From: Patescibacteria group bacterium
GTDB taxonomy: Bacteria > Patescibacteriota > JACMRA01
Length of the DNA: 11,148 nucleotides
NCBI GenBank assembly: GCA_029935375.1
Contig: JAOZKL010000025.1
Span: 1-11,148, forward strand
Direction: 5' to 3'
This document shows positions 6,806 through 11,148 of this stretch, piece by piece. A model generated the notes under the pieces. The model made no database searches. It had not been told where the DNA came from and saw only the letters and a program-made list of their open reading frames with translations. Numbering within the stretch: position 1 is the stretch's first letter; every line of letters starts with the position of its first letter. The position numbers and the translations under genes were made by a program.

Positions 6806-8080
6806 TTAGCCAAATGGTGATATTTTCCGTATAAATCCTAAGAATCCGCCGCCTTGGTTACTTTCCCTAGATCTGTTCTGTCCGCTAAAACCTTGGTTTC
6901 CAAAGTCCATATCACCCTCATGTTTAAGATGATAAGCTATTAGTGAAATTGCATTTATAAATGCAGGGTCTCCATCGTAATCTGGAACGAAATCAATCTT
7001 ACTTTTATCAAACTTAAATTGAAACATGGGTATTTTCAATATTGACTTTGCTACATCTATAGCTCCATTAAGGCTAGATCCTCCTCCAACTAATACGCCT
7101 CCTCCTGCTAATTTTCCTTGCTTACCTGCTTTCCTCAATTTTTTATTAATATATGCAAATATCTCTTCCACGCGAGGTTTTGCATAAGCTCTTATTTCAG
7201 ATGTCTCGAATACTTCATTTTTTTGCAAGTCTGGATTATACATCTCAATCTTTTCTAGTTCATTCTCATCTTTTTCATTAGAGAGGTTTAAATGCTGGCG
7301 CTTAACCTCTTCTGCCATTTCTATTGTTGTTTGTAATCCAACTGCTAAATCTGCTGTTATATGCTCACTGCCTATTGGTATGGTTCCTGTTGTAAATATT
7401 TCTTCATCTTCCCAGACTATATATGATGTAGTTGTTGATCCAATATCTATTAGTATTGATCCCGATTTTTTTTGCATATTTGATAGCACAAATTCACCAC
7501 TAGCTAGTGGCATAAATATTTGATTTGTCATATCTATACTTGCCTGGCTCACGACTTTAGCAAAATTTCGTAAATAACTAGTTTCCATGCTTATTATTAG
7601 AGTGCTACATTCTAATTTGTTACCAATCATACCAACTGGATAGCGAATACCTCCTTGGTTATCAATTTTGAAGTTCTTTGGTATTATATGTAATATTTCA
7701 CTCTCATCTATTCCAAAAGCCTTTGTTAAGCTATCTTGCATAACTCGTTGTATATCACTCTCTTGGATTTCTCCATCTGGTCGAGAATTGACAACAAGTC
7801 CATCTGAGTTTGTATAACTTATTCCAGACCCATTGATACCAAAAACTGCTCTTCTAACTGGCAATCCTATAATACTTTCAGCTTGAGTTACAACCTCAAT
7901 TAAAGATTCTGTTGCTTCTGTCATGTTCGTAATTACACCACGTCTTATCCCCGCAGACTTTTTTTCGACCAATGCCAAAATTTGAATCTTATTAGATTCA
8001 TCTAATGTATCCTTTGCAACAGCTAATTTAATAGAGTTGGATCCAAAATCTACTGCGATAATATACGGGTCTTGTGCCAC
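6806..8080 (-). CDS. ftsA: Cell division protein FtsA (actin-like membrane tether of FtsZ)
   Basis: A 424-residue actin-fold ATPase of the FtsA type, which links FtsZ filaments to the membrane at the division site. The phosphate-1 motif is AVDFGSNSIKLA (9-20). KSAGIRRGVITNM (41-53) is typical. The FtsA-specific 1C domain spans about 85-165, with ILHIIPKNFKID (129-140) and the signature YPVGMIGNKLE (147-157). The phosphate-2 motif is IDIGSTTTSY (211-220), where most FtsA have DxGxGTT. ITADLAVGLQT (241-251) and the adenosine motif LVGGGSSLNG (330-339) follow. A Gly/Ser/Asn-rich linker (about 390-412) leads to GGGFLGFIRKISPFG (410-424), which resembles the membrane-targeting amphipathic helix. 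The start is GTG at 8080-8078; no in-frame ATG lies upstream. No ftsZ is adjacent. It lies 70 bp after rpsU and may share its transcript. The related family PilM is less likely because of the 1C domain and C-terminal helix. Confidence 0.88.
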   Translation of the reverse strand: MAQDPYIIAVDFGSNSIKLAVAKDTLDESNKIQILALVEKKSAGIRRGVITNMTEATESLIEVVTQAESIIGLPVRRAVFGINGSGISYTNSDGLVVNSRPDGEIQESDIQRVMQDSLTKAFGIDESEILHIIPKNFKIDNQGGIRYPVGMIGNKLECSTLIISMETSYLRNFAKVVSQASIDMTNQIFMPLASGEFVLSNMQKKSGSILIDIGSTTTSYIVWEDEEIFTTGTIPIGSEHITADLAVGLQTTIEMAEEVKRQHLNLSNEKDENELEKIEMYNPDLQKNEVFETSEIRAYAKPRVEEIFAYINKKLRKAGKQGKLAGGGVLVGGGSSLNGAIDVAKSILKIPMFQFKFDKSKIDFVPDYDGDPAFINAISLIAYHLKHEGDMDFGNQGFSGQNRSRESNQGGGFLGFIRKISPFG

Positions 8081-8150
8081 AATTACATAATTTTTAAGTT
8101 TACAACATAACGGACTTTGTGAGAGATAGCTAACAACATCTTTTGATTAA

Positions 8151-8360
8151 TTATAATTTATTAACGCGATTCTGTGCAGCCTCTTTCAGGTACTGCACTT
8201 GCGCCAATTTCTTCGCCCTTTTTTTGGATTGAGATGCTGGTTTTGTCTTGAATTTACTTTTTCTAACACGAGCAATTAAGTTGAATTTCTTTACACGTTT
8301 CAAAAAGCTATTTATTACTTTTTGAGTTGTATCATCTTGCCCTTTTTTTACTTTAATCAT
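8151..8360 (-). CDS. rpsU: Small ribosomal subunit protein bS21
   Basis: A 69-residue, highly basic protein matching bS21. It begins MIKVKKGQDDTTQKVINSF, followed by LKRVKKFNLIARVRKSKF (20-37) and a Lys/Arg-rich helix KPASQSKKRAKKLAQ (40-54). The order and length fit the family (about 58-70 residues), though identity to the classical consensus is modest. bS21 sits on the 30S platform near the 3' end of 16S rRNA and affects start-site selection. The gene lies 13 nt downstream of the small membrane-protein gene and belongs to the rplS cluster. There is no Shine-Dalgarno sequence upstream. This differs from Flavobacteria, where rpsU keeps a strong one. Confidence 0.82.
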   Translation of the reverse strand: MIKVKKGQDDTTQKVINSFLKRVKKFNLIARVRKSKFKTKPASQSKKRAKKLAQVQYLKEAAQNRVNKL

Positions 8361-8373
8361 ATTATTTATAGAA

Positions 8374-8730
8374 TTATTTTTTTTGATTTATAATATTTGT
8401 AACTGTTAATAACAAAAGTGTCAAGAAGGAAACTGAATAAATCAATATTACTAGACCTTTCTGATCACTGAAGTTCAATAAAAAATGACTGAAACTTAGC
8501 AATATAGATAATATAAATTGCAAAAGAACAACTATTCTTACTGGGATAATATTTATAGTAGGGTAGGACTTTCCTTTCGATAAAATAGATATTATCAACA
8601 TCATTAAACCTGTTACAGATATTAGAATTGCCGCTGAAGTTTTTTCTGTTAACAACCATGGTAATACAACCAAAGATAAGGCTGAAACATAGTTGATAAA
8701 AATAAAATACTTGTACGGCATTAGATTCAT
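8374..8730 (-). CDS. Small four-helix membrane protein of unknown function
   Basis: I do not recognise this 118-residue protein with confidence. It has four predicted membrane helices at about 9-27, 33-51, 63-85 and 92-112, short polar loops and a basic end (NQKK). The first half (INYVSALSLVVLPWLL, then an ISVTGLMMLIISIL helix) recalls SPW-repeat membrane proteins, and the second half looks like a diverged copy of the same two-helix unit; this likeness is weak. It sits between rplS (10 nt upstream) and rpsU (13 nt downstream) on the same strand, so it must be co-transcribed with ribosomal protein genes. Met4 is an alternative start. No function is claimed. Confidence 0.75.
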   Translation of the reverse strand: MNLMPYKYFIFINYVSALSLVVLPWLLTEKTSAAILISVTGLMMLIISILSKGKSYPTINIIPVRIVVLLQFILSILLSFSHFLLNFSDQKGLVILIYSVSFLTLLLLTVTNIINQKK

Positions 8731-8740
8731 AATAAAAAGT

Positions 8741-9115
8741 TTATTTCTTTTTCATTAGCTTTACGTTTGCATCTTTGATAGCATTTTTGAGTTTACGTAA
8801 ATAATACATTTTATTACGACGACCTCTATTGAGAGTAGATAGAATCTCAATTTTTTCTACCATTGGAGAATGTAATGGGAAAATACGCTCCACTTTAATA
8901 CCAGCTGTTGAATCTTTAAGAACTGTGAATGTTGCGTCGATACTAACCCCTCCAGATCGTCCGATGACAATTCCTTTGAAAATTTGCACCCTCTCCTTTT
9001 CTCCTTCTTTTATCTTGTAATGTACAGCAACTACAGTACCTGCTTTAAAGTCAGGTATATCATTTTGAAGTTGATCAGTCACTACTTTACTCTTTTGTAA
9101 TAATTGATTGGACAT
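8741..9115 (-). CDS. rplS: Large ribosomal subunit protein bL19
   Basis: At 124 residues it is the usual length for bL19, a 50S protein at the interface with the 30S subunit. Family signatures are clear: DFKAGTVVAVHYKIKEGEKE at 22-41, RVQIFKGIVIGRSGG at 42-56, FTVLKDSTAGIKVERIFPLH at 63-82 with SPMVEKIEIL following, and the C-terminal NKMYYLRKLK near 101-110. It is the first gene of a minus-strand cluster (rplS, membrane protein, rpsU) with gaps of 10 and 13 nt. In many bacteria rplS instead follows rpsP-rimM-trmD, which are absent here. A promoter-like element and a 7-bp inverted repeat lie just upstream. No Shine-Dalgarno sequence is placed properly: an AGGA lies 16 nt before the ATG. Confidence 0.96.
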   Translation of the reverse strand: MSNQLLQKSKVVTDQLQNDIPDFKAGTVVAVHYKIKEGEKERVQIFKGIVIGRSGGVSIDATFTVLKDSTAGIKVERIFPLHSPMVEKIEILSTLNRGRRNKMYYLRKLKNAIKDANVKLMKKK

Positions 9116-9137
9116 AAATATTGTTATCTTTTCCTGA

Positions 9138-9177
9138 TAATCTATATTAGTTAGATTAATTTTTTCAATTTCGTCAA
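9138..9177 (-). promoter_or_regulatory. Putative rplS promoter with overlapping inverted repeat
   Basis: On the minus strand TTGACG (9177-9172), a 17-nt spacer and CTAACT (9154-9149) match the promoter pattern seen at other genes here and would give a leader of about 26 nt. The -10 overlaps an inverted repeat, TAATCTA (9138-9144) and TAGATTA (9152-9158) with a 7-nt centre. The repeat could be an operator, or a small hairpin at the start of the leader. Ribosomal-protein autoregulation through the leader is known for L19 in some bacteria but is not shown here. Confidence 0.45.
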
Positions 9178-9279
9178 GTGCCTTATAAATGTTTAGTTTT
9201 TCAAAAGGATTTTCGTAAAGTTAAGACTAGGATACTATATCGTTGTTTATTTTTCTATAAAAATGACATTTTTTAATGC

Positions 9280-9308
9280 TTGACACTAAACAAAAAATAG
9301 TCTTTACT
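9280..9308 (+). promoter_or_regulatory. Promoter-like element in the rplS-NUDIX gap
   Basis: TTGACA (9280-9285), a 17-nt spacer and TTTACT (9303-9308). The same hexamer pair with the same spacing occurs on the minus strand before the membrane-protein gene at 10603. Transcription would start near 9315, giving either a 210-nt leader for the NUDIX gene or a separate RNA. Confidence 0.45.
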
Positions 9309-9330
9309 TAATTTGTTTTAAATTTGATTA

Positions 9331-9353
9331 TAAAAAAAGTATTTGATAATACT
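9331..9353 (-). terminator. Minus-strand terminator-like hairpin with no gene before it
   Basis: On the minus strand AGTATT (9353-9348), loop ATCA and AATACT (9343-9338) are followed by a run of T through 9332. The 6-bp stem is AT-rich, so strength is doubtful. No minus-strand gene lies upstream, so it could end a small RNA, block antisense transcription into rplS, or be chance. On the plus strand it would be a hairpin in the proposed NUDIX leader. Confidence 0.3.
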
Positions 9354-9384
9354 AAAATATAATCAATCTAACCATCTCTGATTG

Positions 9385-9398
9385 TTGTAGTTCTACAA
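9385..9398. repeat. Perfect dyad TTGTAGTTCTACAA
   Basis: Two 6-bp arms (TTGTAG and CTACAA) flank a 2-bp centre. The centre is too short for a stable hairpin loop, so a dimeric repressor site is the more natural reading. It lies 130 bp before the NUDIX start, downstream of the 9280 promoter-like element. No regulator gene is seen in the window. Confidence 0.35.
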
Positions 9399-9513
9399 AA
9401 TCTAACTTAAAAAGATATTTTGTTTACACATCTAAAACATAACTTATTATCGTTTAGAGTATACATAAATATGATATAGATTATATCAACTTATACATTG
9501 AAAGAGAATAGTA

Positions 9514-9519
9514 TATAAT
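9514..9519 (+). promoter_or_regulatory. -10 box of the NUDIX gene, near-leaderless
   Basis: A perfect TATAAT ends 8 nt before the ATG at 9528, the same distance as at the DsbA-like gene. The 17-nt-spaced -35 would be TTATAC (9491-9496), a weak match. Transcription from here would start within a few bases of the start codon, and no Shine-Dalgarno sequence is present. Confidence 0.5.
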
Positions 9520-9527
9520 ATTTTATT

Positions 9528-10097
9528 ATGAAAGATGAAGGGAAAGAAATAAAATTAAGAAGCTTTCAATATCCTAATGCGGTTACATACGCAAAGAGAT
9601 ACTCTATTAAACACATTTTTAGAGCAGGAGCTGTTGTGTGGACAAAATATAAAGGAAAAGACTATTATTTAGTATTTAGGTCTTTTACTAGGCCAAATAG
9701 AGGTGTCCAACTCCCAGGAGGGCGAATTGAAAGAGGTGAAGATATTGGCCAGACAGTTGTTAGAGAAATAAGAGAAGAAACTGGACTAGAAGTAAAAATA
9801 GTTTGTCCACTAGGCTTTGCATATTTTGAAGACCCTGATAGGGACACATCAAATCTTCAAATATATTATATAGTAAGGCCAAAGAAACATATTAAACCAG
9901 ATGCGAGATGGACTTTTGTTGATAAAGATGAAACAATGCAAAAATTAGAGTGTTGGTTTGAATTGGTCAGCAAGCCACCTGAATATCTATCTGTTGGGCA
10001 TGATAAAATAATAGAAATGTTTCGTGATTGGTTAGAAGAGCATAACCCAAAAAATAAGGCGAAAACAACTAAACAAAAATACAATAGAGACGATTAA
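9528..10097 (+). CDS. NUDIX hydrolase
   Basis: A 189-residue NUDIX pyrophosphohydrolase that cleaves nucleoside-diphosphate-linked substrates with Mg2+. The NUDIX box (Gx5Ex7REUxEExGU) is complete from Gly65 to Leu87: GRIERGE, then DIGQTVV, REI, REETGL. It is preceded by RGVQLPGG (58-65), the usual strand before the box. Residues 1-28 form an extra polar N-terminal segment before the core strand FRAGAVVW (31-38). The C-terminal part (about 155-172) is a helix, followed by a Lys-rich tail (NPKNKAKTTKQK). The exact substrate (dNTP, ADP-ribose, dinucleoside polyphosphate or RNA cap) cannot be told from sequence. No neighbour suggests a pathway; it stands alone on the plus strand and is convergent, 20 bp away, with a membrane-protein gene. 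Confidence 0.93.
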   Translation: MKDEGKEIKLRSFQYPNAVTYAKRYSIKHIFRAGAVVWTKYKGKDYYLVFRSFTRPNRGVQLPGGRIERGEDIGQTVVREIREETGLEVKIVCPLGFAYFEDPDRDTSNLQIYYIVRPKKHIKPDARWTFVDKDETMQKLECWFELVSKPPEYLSVGHDKIIEMFRDWLEEHNPKNKAKTTKQKYNRDD

Positions 10098-10117
10098 AAA
10101 GTTTTTTGCTATAGCAG

Positions 10118-10603
10118 TTATTTATCTTTATATGTGGCATATAAGTAAACAAGGGGGCCTATATTCCATAACACTGGTATCAATGATTCGTACTTTCCTC
10201 CTTCTCCTACTAGCAAGCTTTGTATAATTTCTGGAGAATTTGACGGCATTGATTGTCCGAAATATATATTAACATAATATATTAAAGATCCGGCTATTAG
10301 TATCAAAAGTATTCCGGACTCTAATCTTGTAAGATCTTCATCAGCATCCATATATAATCCCATTGGCTCTACTATAAAACGTTTTATAGTAAAAACAATC
10401 AAAAAACAAACTGAAATTAAAGATATCCAAGAGATTAGCTCTGAAACGTTCTGATTTGTTAAATTGGTAATAAAAGATTCCATTACATCACGACCTTTCC
10501 TTATCAACCCTCTAAAAAATGAAAGCCTAAATAATAAGGTGGAAAATAATATTGATATAAAATATGCAGATAACAACCTTCTATTTAACTGTAATTCGTT
10601 CAT
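10118..10603 (-). CDS. Four-helix membrane protein of unknown function
   Basis: A 161-residue protein I do not recognise. Predicted membrane helices lie at about 9-29, 57-77, 95-115 and 140-156. A basic loop (RGLIRKGRD, 31-39) follows helix 1 and an acidic one (MDADEDLTRLE, 85-95) lies between helices 2 and 3. A Gly/Pro/Ser-containing segment (about 116-138) precedes helix 4. The protein ends in a short charged tail (YKDK). It contains no catalytic motif that I can name. The gene is divergent from frr, from which it is separated by 101 bp with its own TTGACA promoter, and convergent with the NUDIX gene. Hydrophobic pattern, clean start and stop, and the promoter support a real gene; homology is unknown. 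Confidence 0.78.
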   Translation of the reverse strand: MNELQLNRRLLSAYFISILFSTLLFRLSFFRGLIRKGRDVMESFITNLTNQNVSELISWISLISVCFLIVFTIKRFIVEPMGLYMDADEDLTRLESGILLILIAGSLIYYVNIYFGQSMPSNSPEIIQSLLVGEGGKYESLIPVLWNIGPLVYLYATYKDK

Positions 10604-10626
10604 AAACTTGTTTTAATAACAAAAAT

Positions 10627-10697
10627 AGTAAAACTGAAACTTTGTTTTGTGTCAAGTTTTTATTTACCTTGACAATTTACCTTAGTTATCTATTACT
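10627..10697. promoter_or_regulatory. Back-to-back divergent promoters of the membrane-protein gene and frr
   Basis: Minus strand: TTGACA (10655-10650), 17-nt spacer, TTTACT (10632-10627), leader about 16 nt before the ATG at 10603. Plus strand: TTGACA (10669-10674), 17-nt spacer, ATTACT (10692-10697), or TATTAC with a 16-nt spacer, ending 7-8 nt before the frr ATG. The two -35 boxes form a perfect inverted repeat, TGTCAAG (10650-10656) and CTTGACA (10668-10674), 11 nt apart. The two promoters would compete for polymerase. Confidence 0.6.
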
Positions 10698-10704
10698 TAA
10701 TTAT

Positions 10705-11148
10705 ATGTCAGATTATATAATGTTATCCAGAGGTCAAGAAATAATAGATAGTTTTAATAAAAAACTGTCATCTATGAGAGTGGGTAGGGTTAATGCCGCT
10801 ATTTTAGATTCTGTAAATGTAGAAGCGTATAATTCTAGAATGAAAATAAAAGAATTGGCAACTATAACAGTTCCAGAGCCAAATCAGCTGTGGATAACTC
10901 CTTTTGATAAAGCAATAACAAAAGACATAGAAAAAGCGATAATAAGTTTCAATGTCGGCGCTAATCCAGTTGATGACGGTGCAGGTCTTCGTTTAGTTTT
11001 CCCTCCTCTGACAGAGGAAACAAGAAAATTGAAAGTTAAAGAAATGGGCAAGTTAATGGAAGAGGTTCGTGTTATTGTCCGTAATCATAGAACAGATATG
11101 CTAAAAACTCAAAGAAAACTAAAAGAAACTGGCGAGCTAAGTGAAGAT
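10705..11148 (+). CDS. frr: Ribosome recycling factor (partial, C-terminus beyond right edge)
   Basis: The first 148 residues of ribosome recycling factor, out of a usual total near 185, run in frame to the window end. With EF-G it splits the post-termination ribosome. Visible family motifs are MRVGRVNAAILD (24-35, family form RTGRANPxLLD), VEAYNSRMKIKELATITVPEP (starting at 39), DIEKAI (74-79), the DDGAGLRLVFPPLTEETRK stretch (from 89), and the helical RNHRTD (126-131), which includes the conserved arginine region contacting the ribosome. The ATG at 10705 places 24 residues before the RVGR motif, as is normal. The common neighbours pyrH and tsf are not upstream; the gene has its own promoter and is divergent from a membrane-protein gene. 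The mRNA appears almost leaderless and lacks a Shine-Dalgarno sequence. Confidence 0.96.
   Translation, partial: MSDYIMLSRGQEIIDSFNKKLSSMRVGRVNAAILDSVNVEAYNSRMKIKELATITVPEPNQLWITPFDKAITKDIEKAIISFNVGANPVDDGAGLRLVFPPLTEETRKLKVKEMGKLMEEVRVIVRNHRTDMLKTQRKLKETGELSED

Larger units (their letters stand above)
9116..9527. other. 412-bp non-coding divergent region between rplS and the NUDIX gene
   Basis: This is the longest non-coding stretch in the window, very AT-rich, with no convincing open reading frame and no tRNA-like fold. From left to right it holds the rplS promoter (9177-9149, minus), a plus-strand promoter-like element (9280-9308), a minus-strand terminator-like hairpin (9331-9353), the dyad TTGTAGTTCTACAA (9385-9398) and a TATAAT (9514-9519) just before the NUDIX start. 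The distance from the 9280 promoter to the NUDIX start is about 210 nt, enough for a long 5' leader or a small RNA. Confidence 0.6.

Noticed and set aside
9116..9527. tRNA, CRISPR array or insertion-sequence remnant in the long non-coding gap
   Set aside because: No cloverleaf, no regularly spaced repeats, no terminal inverted repeats and no transposase fragment could be seen.
10107..10116. Palindrome TGCTATAGCA between the NUDIX and membrane-protein genes considered as a terminator
   Set aside because: A perfect palindrome without a loop forms only a very weak hairpin, and no suitable T run follows it on the plus strand.

Overview
The window is an AT-rich, gene-dense stretch of a bacterial chromosome. 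It holds eleven complete or near-complete genes and one cut at the right edge. Almost all are short-spaced housekeeping genes: translation (argS, rplS, rpsU, frr), replication (dnaB), division (ftsA) and envelope functions (a membrane-fused Mur ligase-like protein and a membrane-anchored DsbA-like protein). All ten stop codons visible in the window are TAA, no gene carries a recognisable Shine-Dalgarno sequence, and several start codons lie only 7-8 nt after a -10-like hexamer. No in-frame TGA occurs, so the standard bacterial code fits. Small AT-rich operons, SD-less starts and the Mur-ligase membrane fusion suggest a streamlined lineage such as a Patescibacteria/CPR member. That is an inference from style, not a phylogenetic result.

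Layout, left to right. Minus strand 1-2178: an alpha/beta hydrolase followed, with an 8-nt overlap, by a MurF-like ligase carrying a polytopic N-terminal membrane domain; the latter runs off the left edge. Divergent from these, plus strand 2304-4678: dnaB and a DsbA/Thioredoxin_4 protein with a lysine-rich cytoplasmic tail. A bidirectional terminator hairpin separates the latter from the convergent argS (minus, 4737-6674). Next on the minus strand are ftsA (6806-8080) and a tight cluster transcribed rplS, small membrane protein, rpsU (9115 down to 8151), probably continuing towards ftsA. A 412-bp non-coding stretch (9116-9527) separates this from a NUDIX hydrolase on the plus strand (9528-10097). 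A convergent four-helix membrane protein of unknown function (10118-10603, minus) and frr (from 10705, plus, truncated) are read divergently from a 101-bp promoter region with back-to-back TTGACA boxes.

There is no mobile element, CRISPR array, tRNA or rRNA. The items most worth a second look are the membrane-embedded Mur ligase with an altered active site paired with a hydrolase, a recurrent promoter signature (TTGAC[A/G], 17-nt spacer, often NTWACT), apparent leaderless and SD-less expression, and the non-coding region 9116-9527, which has a distal plus-strand promoter and a minus-strand terminator-like hairpin.
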